Assembly: GCA_039583875.1 (NCBI GenBank)
Contig: CM077151.1
Coordinates: 25,228,208-25,292,207 of the forward strand
DNA length: 64,000 nucleotides
Reading direction: 5' to 3'
Origin: Platanthera guangdongensis
Lineage: Eukaryota > Streptophyta > Magnoliopsida > Asparagales > Orchidaceae
A program made the position numbers and the translations under genes. Below are positions 43,905 to 53,591 of the stretch, piece after piece (the first letter of the stretch is position 1; each line of letters opens with the position of its first letter). The notes under the pieces were generated by a model. That model was not told the DNA's origin, ran no database searches, and was given only the letters and a program-made list of their open reading frames with translations.

Positions 43905-45184
43905 ATGGAAATCGACCAACAGGCTTCGTGGATGGATCCAGTTGTAGTTTTCCTCTCCACGGGAGAATATCCGGGGGGGGGGGGGGTAGACAAGAAGAAG
44001 CTAAGGCACAAGTCAGCTTATTACCTCCTCCAGGACGGGCAGCTATACAGGAAGACCCTCTCAGGGATGCTGGCACGCTGCGTGGCCGAGGGCGAGGTGC
44101 AGAGGATATTGGAGGAAGTCCACTCCAGGGAATATGGGAGTCATTCCGGGAGTCGGACCCTAGAGGGAAGGATAGTCAGGCAAGGGTATTTCTGGCCCAC
44201 CCTGGGCCGAGATGCCGCAGAGTTCGCAAGAAGGTGTCATAAGTGCCAGATGTTTGCCCCTCTTCAGCTACAGCCGGCCCAACGACTCAGGAGTGTCACG
44301 GCCCCCTGGCCCTTCGCGATCTGGGGAATGGATTTGGTTGGGCCATTTCCCCAAGCCAGTGGTCAGAGAAGGTTCCTCCTAGTGATGATCGACTACTTCT
44401 CCAAGTGGATGGAGGTGAAGGCACTGGCCAAGGTGACCTCCCAGGCGATCAGGAACTTTGTTTGGGGAGAGATCATCTGTCGCCACGGGCTGCCCCAGGC
44501 CATCGTCACGGACAACGGGCCCCAGTTCGCCAGTGCCGAATTCACCAGCTTTTGCGAGCAGCTTGGGATCGACCTCAGGTTCGCCTCGGTCCATCACCCC
44601 ATAAGCAACGGGCAGGTGGAGGCCGCGAACAAGATCATCGTCAACCTCCTCAAGAAGAAGGTGGAGAATTTGAGGGGGAGCTGGGTGGAGCAGCTTCCCG
44701 CTGTTCTTTGGGCCCTAAGAACCATCCCCAACACGGCTATAGGAGAGACCCCCTTCAAGCTCTCCCATGGGTGCGAGGCGGTGCTCCCCGTAGAATTTGA
44801 AGTTCAAACGCCGCGAGTCGTGGCGGCCAAAGAGGGCCGAGAAGAATGGCAAGCCGAGAACGAGGAAGAGTTGAGACACTCCCTTGACATGGTGGAAGAA
44901 CTGAGGGACCTTTCGGCTGTCCGACAGGAGGAGGTGAAGAGAAGGATGACCAAATACTTTGACAAGCATGTCAGGGTCAAGCAATTCGGGGAAGGAGACT
45001 TGGTGCTGAAGAAGGTGGATGCGGCGGGGAGGTCGGCATCCGTAGGGAAGCTCAATCCCAGCTGGGAGGGACCATTTATTGTAAAGGAAGCTCTAAAGTA
45101 AGGAGGCTACCGACTCCAAAATGTAGATGGCGAGACCCTGAGTCACACCTGGAGTGGTGACGACTTGAAGCGTTTTTTCCCCTA
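43905..45184 (+). CDS. G-B integrase
   Basis: The HHCC zinc domain (HSREYGSHSG, then CHKCQ) is followed by the DDE core: WGMDLVGPF, VTDNGPQFAS and HPISNGQVEAANKI, with all three acidic residues present. The C-terminal part includes GDLVLKKVDAAGR and WEGPFIVKEALK. A TAA at 45100-45102 interrupts shortly before the natural end (GGYRLQNVDG...DLKRFFP, stop 45183). No chromodomain is present. A run of 14 G lies at 43973-43986 near the start. Integrase inserts the cDNA into host DNA. Confidence 0.88.
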
Positions 45185-45244
45185 AAAGCATGTAAGTGAC
45201 ACTTTCGTTATAATAAATTCCTTCAACGCTCTAATACTGTTCTA

Positions 45245-45985
45245 GCTAGCCCGCATGGAGACATGAAATGTGTTTGGACCCCAAGAAGATCCCGCTGTCA
45301 GGCTCTCACCTAACTGGCAGGGCCGGAAGTCACTCGGTGTCATCCTTGGCCTCGAGAAGATCCCGCTGTTAGGCTCCCACCTAGCTGGCAGGGCCGGAAG
45401 TCACTCGATGGAATGTGTTTGGACCCCGAGAAGATCCCGCTGCCAGGCTCTCACCTAGCTGGCAGGGCCGGAAGTCACTCGGTGTCATCCTTGGCCTTGA
45501 GAAGATCCCGTTGTCAGGCTCCCACCTAGCTGGCAGGGCTGGAAGTCACTCGATGGAATGTGTTTGTACCCCGAGAAGATCCCGCTGCCAGGCTCTCACT
45601 TAGTTGGCAGGGCCGGAAGTCACTCGGTGTCATCCTTGGCCTCGAGAAGATCCCGCTGCCAGGCTCCCACCTAGCTGGCAGGGGCGGAAGTCACTTGGTG
45701 TCATCCTTGGCCTCGAGAAGATCCCGTTGTCAGGCTCCCACCTAGCTGGCAGGGCCGGAAGTCACTCGATGGAATATGTTTGGACCCCGAGAAGATCCCG
45801 CTGCCAGACTCTCACCTAGCTGGCAGGGCCGGAAGTCACTCGGTGTCATCCTTGGCCTCGAGCAGATCCCGCTGTCAGGCTCTCACCTAGTTGGCAGGGT
45901 CGGAAGTCACTCGATGGCAGTAGTTGGCGACCCAGAGCGAATTACGATGTCGGGCTCCCACCTAACCGGCAGGACAGAAAAACTA
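45245..45985 (+). repeat. 72-bp tandem repeats in 145-bp higher-order units
   Basis: About ten monomers with the core AGGCTCCCACCTAGCTGGCA. Alternate monomers carry GGAATGTGTTTGGACCCCGA or GGTGTCATCCTTGGCCTCGA, so the array has a 145-bp period. It lies just after integrase, the same place as the 79-bp array in G-A. Confidence 0.9.
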
Positions 45986-46644
45986 CTCAAATGGTGTTAA
46001 TAATGGATTGGAATCGCGAAGATTAGCCGAAAGGGGGGGGTCTAGCATAACCACCAAGCCCCCAGATTGGCGACCGGGAGGAGGCGAGAACCCGGGTCGC
46101 GTCGCAAAGGGGTCGATCCGCAAGGGATCTGATGTCTCGGGCAAATAGCGAACCGCCTCGCCTCGCCTGGTCAGCGAGTAGCCTCGGCAGCGGAGGCTGT
46201 GCCGCTGATACATGTCGCCCATAGCGGGACGACCTGCCAGGCCCCCTATAACTCCTAAGCCGAATCCGTAGGCATACGACCTCGTTGACGCAACGCGAAG
46301 TGAGCGGCGGCGAGCGAGAAAGCGGAAAAATTACATCGCGCGATGACAGCAGACATACGTAAGTAACGAGTGGGGAAGCATTTATAAGAGCATTAATAGA
46401 CGAAAATCAAAAAGTATAGGTGCGGCCCGCGCTTACATCTCAAACGGCAAAAAGAACGTAGTGCATACACCTAATAAACAAATGTAAAAATGCGGGGGCG
46501 ATGCGAGATCCGGGGCGAGAAGTCCTAAATGCGCTGGAAGGACTGATCCCCAGGGTCCGGTACGGGAAGGAACAGCGCCGGCACCACGTCGCCCGCCGAG
46601 AGTTCCGCCGTCTCACTCTTGAGGAGATCCGCGCATCGCAGCAT

Positions 46645-48425
46645 CTACATCGTGTACTTCACGACACTGACGGCGTTCTTTTGCATCAGCACCTCCAACT
46701 CGTGGTCGGAGTGGTGTGCGAGCGGGCATCCCTTGTTATCTGGCGGAGGGACAGCGGCAGCGGCCTCGAGCTCGCGTACTCGCCCCTCCAGCGCTGACTT
46801 GTCCTGAGCGAGGGTGGCGATCTCAGCACCCATCCAACTGGACGTCGCGGCATCCTGACAAGAGGAAGAGAAAGTTATAAGGTGGATTCGCGAGAAGAGG
46901 CGGTCGTTGGAAGTAAGCACGTACCACCCCTCCCAGGTACTGCGCAAGGGTCTCCTCGGCCGCGTCGGCCCACCTTCTCTGGAGATCCGAGTCCTCCTGA
47001 GCGAGTTTACAGGCCTCCTCCTTCTCGTCCGCCGACTTCTTGAGAGAGGCGGCATTCCGCTCTAGCTGGGTGCTGCACCTCCCAACCATGTGGGCCAACT
47101 CCAGGCCGCGTAGTTGGGTCCGCGCGCTCTCATGCACCAGTACTCGCGTCGTCTCCTTGTCATAGATGGCGGCGTCCTCTCGCGAGTACAGGCCGAACGA
47201 AAAATTATATGTCTCCCCGCCGATGGTGTCCTGCTCCAGCCAACTCAGCAACAGAGTCGAGACCACCGCGCGATTAGACTCCTTGTCCCACGACAGAAGC
47301 GGGACGCCGAGCTCGTCCAGGCCGTAGCCGAAATTGCGATGCCCTCTCGGCACCGGCCTCGCGGCGGTTTGCGACCCATCCAGCGGCCCGGAAGTACCTG
47401 CCGCCTCGGCGGGGATGTCGTTGGTCGAAGCGACAATGGGGGGGGGGGAGCCCTCAGTCGGTAGATCAGTCGAGGCCTTGCCTTTCCTCTGGCCCCCGGC
47501 TAGTTGCTGACCCGTAGACTTTGTCGTCTTTGGCGGGGGAGCGGGCTGCTCGCGGCCCGACCTCTTCTTGGCAGGGATCGACGGGGCCTCGCGCTGAGCG
47601 GCGTCGGCGGCCTGAGCACGAGCGAGGACCCCAGATGCGACCCGAGCACTCTCGTAGGGGGGATGAAGGGGCACGTCTCGCTCGCCTGCCGAAAAAAGAG
47701 GGTGAGACCTAAGAAGCAAAGAGCGAGACAAGAGTAGTGGCGAGAGGCAAACCTCCCCCAGGCGGGACGACAGCAAGGTCGTCTAGGTTGCGGCGCAGGT
47801 ACGCGACCTCGAAGTTCTTTCCGGAGAAGAACCCGCACAAGTCGGCTTCATGGCCTCCCAGGCTTGGCGGGCGGTAACTCGCCTCGTTGAGCTGCACCGT
47901 CGAGTAGGGAACGTTGCTGAAATCCCCCTTGACGAACAAGAATTTCTTGAGCCAGTTGTGACTCTTGTTAACGGTCTCCCGCACCTTGAGGTGGGCGCTG
48001 GAGAAGTAGGCGGTGCCATCCCGGTTCGCACGGAAGGATAATAGTTTGCGGAAAACCGCGAGATTAAACTCGATCTGCTCCTCCCGCAGGAAGCAGGCGA
48101 ACCCAACCATGACGGCTACTGAGTTCGGGGTCATCTGGCCTATGATGACCCAGAAGTACTTCAGTACCTGACGAACCTCTGGCCAGAGGGGGAGGCGAAG
48201 ACCCACCTAAAAGTAAGCCAGGGGAATGGCGAGCTCGTTCCCGGACAGATCGTTGATCTTCTCCCCCTCCCCGGGCCGTCTCGCCGAGAACCCAGCCGGG
48301 ATGTGGTCGCCTAGGGCCTCTAAGTATTCGCGCTCTGAGATGATAGCGCGGGGAAAGTCGTGCTCCGAGAAGGTCCAGGCGCATTTGCTTCCCCCGTCCG
48401 CATCGCCGCCGCCGCCGCCGCCCAT
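46645..48425 (-). CDS. Antisense gene 1 of G-B (putative gypsy-type transposon protein)
   Basis: A three-exon model with consensus splice sites and matching phases. Exon 1 is 48425-47753 (MGGGGGGDADGG..., then KYFWVIIGQMTPNSVAVMVG, SFRANRDGTAYFSS). Intron 1 is GTTTGC...CGGCAG. Exon 2 is 47685-46925 (Pro/Lys-rich, then helical). Intron 2 is GTACGTGC...TTGTCAG. Exon 3 is 46854-46645 (coiled-coil, ends VVKYTM). The total is 547 codons with one in-frame TAG at 48207. Exon 1 resembles the family annotated as putative gypsy-type transposon (Pfam Transposase_28), known as an antisense ORF of Tat elements. A minus-strand TATA box lies 123 bp upstream. Its function is unknown. Confidence 0.75.
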
Positions 48426-48547
48426 TCCACCGAATTGCCGCCGTTCAAGCGAGACAGACCCAATGGGTGAACGCGAATCGTGCTTTGTGGAGAGCAGGAG
48501 GCGGGTGAGTGCTTTGAAGCGATGAAAGGATAAGAACCGGCCACGCC

Positions 48548-48555
48548 TATTTATA
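48548..48555 (-). promoter_or_regulatory. TATA box of antisense gene 1
   Basis: The minus strand reads CCCTATAAATAGG. It lies 123 bp before the ATG at 48425 within the element, not in an LTR. Confidence 0.6.
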
Positions 48556-49054
48556 GGGAGAAAGAAAGGGCGGGAAATTTCCCGCCAACGGGAGAGGTGC
48601 GTGTAGCAAAAATCGGGCCTGACGGTTCGACTCCCCGACGCGCGGCCGCAGCGCCAGGACCGTTTAGCAGCAGGTCTCGCTCGTCCGCATCCGCGCGAAG
48701 AATGAGCGGGCGAGGCTCAGCCCGAGCCCGCCTAGGATCCTGAGCGAGTCGGGGAGACTCGTGGATGGCGAGCTCCTCGGCTCGCTCCCGCTACGATCGG
48801 AATGGCGGGTTGAGCGAGATCATCCCCAGACCTGCCCTCGCACCAGGAGGTGGGCGAGGGGCGGACGCGAGTACCCTCGAGCCCGCCTCAAGGAAAATAA
48901 AAACAGCAACATGATAATCTTGACGTGCATCAGAAATCAAAAATCAGACCCGTGGGCTGGCGAGGAGAGTCACAAATTGTTACAAATACAGAATGAGGCT
49001 TTGAAATAGTAGAAACTCCGCGATATCCCGCGAGCAGGGGGAAGAAAGGCTGGA

Positions 49055-50042
49055 TCAGTACTGGATCCACTTCCACCTGCCCCGCCGCTGCGTTCCCGAT
49101 CGCGGCGGCACGCGAGGATAATGATAATCGCGCACCGCCACCAGCTCCTGCTGAGCCAGGCCGACTTGTTCCGAGGCATTCCTAAGACGCTCCTCGGCTC
49201 GCATAATGTGCATGCCAGGCGAAGTGACATCGCCACCTTCTGCTGCGAGCGGGGCTCCCCCCAAGGCCGCGAGCCGAGCCTCGGTGTCGGCCTTGTCTTG
49301 ATCGACCCTCTTCACGAGCTCCTGAAGCAGCAGCGTGTGTTTCTGGAACAGCCGCGTCACCTGCCTCTTCATCCCCACCGCATCGGTCGGGTCGCCCAGG
49401 TAATCAGAAACACCCTCCACGTCGGGCGGGGGCGAGTACCCTTCGCTCATCTCAGTTTCGGAGGAGACCATGTTGTAGCCTACAAAAGGGCGATTCAGAA
49501 GGAGCGAGCGAGAACAAGGCCAACGCTGAGTACAAGCTTACCAGGGGTTGGCACGTCATCCACGCCGATGGAAGTACGAGAGGATCCCGGCCGACCCTGA
49601 AAGGCTTCTCCCTCGAGGGCCTCAAGAGATTTTCCCAGTCCGTGAGGAGCCGACGAGCGAGAGGTTTTCGGAGGTGGGCGGTCCAGACCTGGGGGACTAG
49701 CAACCCTCTCAGACAACAAGGGAGGGGGGCGATCCTCCCCCCCCCCCCCCCCCCCAATTCCCCTCGTCTTCACAAGGTATTGCCTGCAATACAAAGGATC
49801 AGAAATGCAACAACAAACCGAAGAAGAAGGTCACGTACCCCAGAAGCGACCTCAACACCCGCCGCCGAGCTGGAGCCCGGGAAGTTACTCGCCGGAGACC
49901 GCCTCACAATCTTTCCCTTTGCTGGCCTAAAGAGGGGACCGTGAGACCCACGTGCTAACCAAGGGGAGGCCTCGAGGGCCTCCTCCCGAGTCTTCTGGCT
50001 CGCAGCCGCCAGGCGAGCTCGCACCTCTTCACTGACCGGCAT
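49055..50042 (-). CDS. Antisense gene 2 of G-B, unknown protein
   Basis: A three-exon model: exon 1 50042-49839 (MPVSEEVRARLAAASQKTRE), donor GTACGTGA; exon 2 49783-49542 (Pro/Ser-rich, DRPPPKTSRSSAPHG), donor GTAAGC; exon 3 49479-49055 (SETEMSEGYSPPPDVEG, then coiled-coil RLFQKHTLLLQELVKRVDQD, ends KWIQY). Splice sites are good. The frame agrees throughout if the run of 19 C at 49737-49755 is off by one base, which would give 289 residues. It has its own TATA box. I do not recognise the protein. Its style (Pro-rich hinge plus coiled coil) resembles the C-terminal half of antisense gene 1. Confidence 0.55.
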
Positions 50043-50107
50043 CAAGAAACTGCAGTCTGTTCAAGAAAAATGAGGGGGTCTGGGGAGCCCCCCTGGGCTC
50101 AGCGGTA

Positions 50108-50115
50108 TATTTATA
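50108..50115 (-). promoter_or_regulatory. TATA box of antisense gene 2
   Basis: The minus strand reads GCTATAAATATACC, 66 bp before the ATG at 50042. Confidence 0.6.
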
Positions 50116-50215
50116 GCCGAACAGTGGGGCCCCACCAGAAGATTCCCTGCCAGCTCAGCACAGCACTCGCCGAACACGCGGGTTGGATGATTCTTTCCGA
50201 GCTTGTATCAAGCTC

Positions 50216-50230
50216 AAAAAGAGCGGGGAT
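50216..50230 (+). other. Polypurine tract of G-B
   Basis: AAAAAGAGCGGGGAT immediately before the 3' LTR. The same tract is found in G-A. Confidence 0.8.
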
Positions 50231-50232
50231 TG

Positions 50233-51092
50233 TGTACAACCCCGTGTTCGTCGAGCAGGTCCCACCAGGAAGATCGAGCGGATCTAGCCCCGCGACCCGC
50301 ACCCAAGCAGCAAGCAGACATACGGCAGGGGGGCTGGTCCGCTCCCGCTCACTTTAGGCGAGCGAGCCGGGCGAGACGGCTCCCCTACTCTCCCGATCGC
50401 TCAGATAATCGCCGACCAGAGCGGGGGGTGCCCTTCGTCATAACCCGTGACCAGCGAGCTGATCGGGGGGTCGCGATGGCCACCAGCCCGCCCCTACACG
50501 CGACCTGGTCGCCTGTCCGCCCCGACAGAGGACTGGCGGGTCGCAGCGGTCTGGCTCGCGCTCTCCCAGGAAGCATAAGCGGGCTGCTGGAGCCAGGTCG
50601 TGCCTGCCTCCCGCGGAGGGGGATTGGAGGCGAGCTGACTCTCCATGGGTGCGAATAGCTTCTTAGAACAGCGGAGCCACGCTGTTGGCAGACCAGGTTG
50701 GACTGCGCATAGCTGTTCAGGACAGCGGAGTTTGGATGTTGGCAGACCCAACCCGGGGCTTTTTGGTATTTTCAGGTCAGTTCTTCTAGTTATTGGCAGT
50801 TCAGATTCCAAAAACTATAAATAAGACCCAAGGGGTACCTCAGAAGGCACGCTTTGAGTGCCCCCTTGCTCCTGTTTTCAAGTGCTTTCTGAGGGTACCT
50901 TAGCTCGGCTTCTGGCTAAGGAGGGGAAGCGCTCAGAGATCTTCTGGGTTTGTGGTGGGACCTCCCTGCCGAGCCCTTGGGTTTGTTTCTCCTTGTCTTC
51001 TTTGTTGTTTTTCTTGCAGGAGTGAAGTAGGCGCGAGACCACCCCTTCCCCAAGGGTCGAACTCCACAGGAGGCCGGATTCCAGTTTCAACA
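50233..51092 (+). repeat. 3' LTR of G-B
   Basis: 860 bp, TGTACAACCCCG...CAGTTTCAACA, followed by the duplication ATGCG. Confidence 0.92.
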
Positions 51093-51097
51093 ATGCG

Positions 51098-53493
51098 CCT
51101 TCGGTATTTATGGATTTGATGCACCGCACGTTTCGAGAGTACCTGTATCTGTTTGTGATCGTGTTCATTGATGACATCCTGGTGTACTCGAAGTCGAAAG
51201 CTGAACATGAGACACATTTGCGGTTGGTGTTGAACACATTGGGGCAAAATCAGCTCTATGTCAAGTTCTCGAAGTGCGAGTTTTGGTTATCGTCAGTGGC
51301 TTTTCTGGGCCATGTGGTGAGTGGAGCGGGCATTGTAGTGGATCAAGCAAAGATAAGGGTCATACAGGAGTGGCCAGTGTTGTCTTCTGTAGCCGAGATC
51401 AGGAGTTTCCTTGGACTTGCAGGCTACTATCGAAGATTTGTTGAGAATTTCTCATGGATCGCTTTGTCACTAACCATGCTGACAAGAAAAGATCAGAAGT
51501 TTGTTTGGACGCCAGAGTGCGCACGAGCTTTTGAAGAGCCGAAGGTTCGGTTGACCACGACGCCGGTGTTGTCTTCGCCAAGTGGAACCGATGGATTTGT
51601 TATTTACAGTGATGCCTCAGGGAGCGGCTTAGGCTGCGTTTTTCTGCAGAATGGAAAGGTAATTGCTTATGGCTCACGCCAGCTGAAGGTGCACAAACGA
51701 AATTATCCCGTCCATGACTTAGAGTTGGCGACGGTGATTTTTGCACTAAAGTTGTGGCGACACTATCTTTATGGAGTGAAGGTGGAAATCTATACAGATC
51801 ACAAGAGCTTAAAGTACCTATTGGAGCAGAAGGACTTAAACATGCGACAGCAAAGGTGGTTGGAGTTCCTTGGGGACTACACTTTCGAGATCCACTATAC
51901 TCCCGGGAAGGGAAACATAGTCGCGGATGCCTTGAGTCGGAGAGCTCCGGCTAGAGCGAGTTGGTTACAAAGGCATGATGAACGTCTCATCCAAGAGCTA
52001 GAAGCGTTGGAGATTTATTGTGTTGACAAGAATTTTACCGCCACTACATGTCTGAACTGGACGAAGGTGCAATGTGACCTTGCGGACCAGATTCGACGAG
52101 CAACAGGGTTAGATGAAGATCTCTTACGCTATGCTAACGAGGGGTCAGAGGGCAAATTCTCCTGGAATGACGGTCTTTTGCGAAAAGAGGGTCGTTTGTG
52201 CGTCCCGAATGTGGGTAAATTGAGGGAAGAATTGATGTATGAAGCACATTATACAAAATATTTCATTCACCCCGGGAGCATGAAGATGTTCAATGATATG
52301 AAAAAGCTATTCTGGTGTCCAGGGCTAAAGAGATATGTTGTCCTCTATGTGGCCAAATGCCAAACATGTGCGATGGTGAAGGCGGAATGCCAAAAGCCGG
52401 ATGGTTATTTGAAGTCACTGCCGATCCTAGAGTGAAAATTTGATGATATTTCCATGGATTTTGTGCACGAGTTGCCGAGATCTCAGCGAGGAAATGATTC
52501 CATTTGGGTGATTGTTGACCGGCTACTAAAGTGGCACATTTTCTCCCGAACAGGCGGGATGATTCGGTCGAAAGTTTGGCAAAATTATATGTTGACCAGA
52601 TTGTTCGGCTTCACGGTGTTCCTCGGAGCATCGTAAGTGATCGAGATGGGCGATTCACGTCAAATGATTGGAGGCTAGTTCACCGACTGTTGGACACGAA
52701 ATTGACATTCAGTACGGTCTTTCATCCCCAAACGGATGGCCAAACTAAACGTACCAACAGAACGATGGAGGACATGCTCAGGATGTGCGCCCTCGACTTC
52801 GGTAAGAGATGGGAAGATCATCTCTACATGGTTGAGTTTGCTTATAATAACAGCTACCAGGTGAGCATTGGGATGACACCGTATGAAGCGCTATATGGAA
52901 GGAAGTGTCGTACTCCCTTGGCTTGGGTAGAAGCGGGCGAAGCTCAAGTGTATAATCAAAATGAAGTTGATGAAGCAAATTCAACCATTCGTGCTATTCA
53001 AGAGAAGCTACTCATTGCTCAAGATCGTCAAGCAAAGTACTACAACGCCAAGCACCGGAACGTGGAGTTCGCGGTTGGCGATTGGGTTTACTTGAAGATC
53101 AAGCCCTTCAAAGGCGTCTCTAGGATTCGACGTTTAAAAAAGTTGAGTCCAAGATATTTGGGTCCATTTGAAGTGGTTGAGCGAGTCGGAGAAGCGACAT
53201 ATCGGCTAGCTCTTTCGGCAGACTTGGGTGGATTACATGATGTGTTTCACATCTCGGTGTTTCGGAAGGCCGTTAAAGATCTAGCTTAAGTGATCGTGGA
53301 TGATCGTGTGCCGGTGGAGTATGGGCTAACAACGAGAGTTAGACCAATTCAGATCGAGGATCGAGCCGAGAAACAGTTGCGGAACAAGACGGTCGGAATG
53401 GTGAAAGTCCGGTGGGACAACTGCGGCCGTGAGGAACTTACATGGGAGCGAGAGCAAACCATGCGAGTGGAGTTTCCCGAGCTATTTCTGTAA
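51098..53493 (+). pseudogene. Tekay-type pol: RT C-terminus, RNase H, integrase, chromodomain-like tail
   Basis: It continues the RT cut at 25071. Catalytic [17 protein letters not shown] is followed by [25 protein letters not shown] and RNase H ([36 protein letters not shown]). Integrase has the zinc region ending AKCQTC, then [20 protein letters not shown] and [14 protein letters not shown], where the catalytic Glu (normally ...ER) is Lys. A TGA at 52433, a frameshift near 52530 and a TAA at 53287 break the frame. The tail (VKVRWDNCGREELTWE) is of the chromodomain type, placing it among chromoviruses (Tekay/Del). Non-functional. Confidence 0.88.
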
Positions 53494-53518
53494 TGAGTGG
53501 AGAATAAACATATGTTGG

Positions 53519-53587
53519 TTTGCGCAGCGGAAGCATGGTGGGCCCATAATCCACAGGTCGGAGGATCGAAACCTCCCTCTGATACCA
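53519..53587 (+). other. Initiator-Met tRNA-like copy including CCA
   Basis: From TTGCGCAGCGGAAGC through the anticodon arm TGGGCCCATAATCCA (CAT anticodon) to a T arm GGAGGATCGAAACCTCC and the 3' end CTCTGATACCA. It matches plant initiator Met tRNA from about nucleotide 8 to the CCA end. The 5' acceptor strand is missing. CCA is not encoded in plant nuclear tRNA genes, so this is likely a reverse-transcribed primer tRNA. It lies 4 nt from the right LTR. On the minus strand it reads as LTR end, TTTT, then TGGTATCAGAG, a canonical primer-binding site. Confidence 0.75.
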
Positions 53588-53591
53588 AAAA

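Larger units (their letters stand above)
25072..51092 (+). mobile_element. Inner Tat-lineage Ty3/gypsy element (G-B)
   Basis: It has LTRs at 25072-25956 and 50233-51092 that are almost identical, and an exact 5-bp duplication ATGCG (25067-25071, 51093-51097). Order: LTR, leader, gag, protease, RT, RNase H, second archaeal-type RNase H, integrase, tandem repeats, two antisense genes, polypurine tract, LTR. The second RNase H and an antisense ORF are known marks of the Tat lineage. RNase H is interrupted by the copia element 29583-43279. Without that insert it is about 12.3 kb. Confidence 0.9.

Noticed and set aside
45270..46000. Series of 60-75-codon ORFs spaced 145 bp apart
   Set aside because: They are the same frame repeated through the tandem array.
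53519..53587. Functional tRNA-Met gene
   Set aside because: The 5' acceptor strand is missing and CCA is encoded, so it looks like a reverse-transcribed copy rather than a gene.
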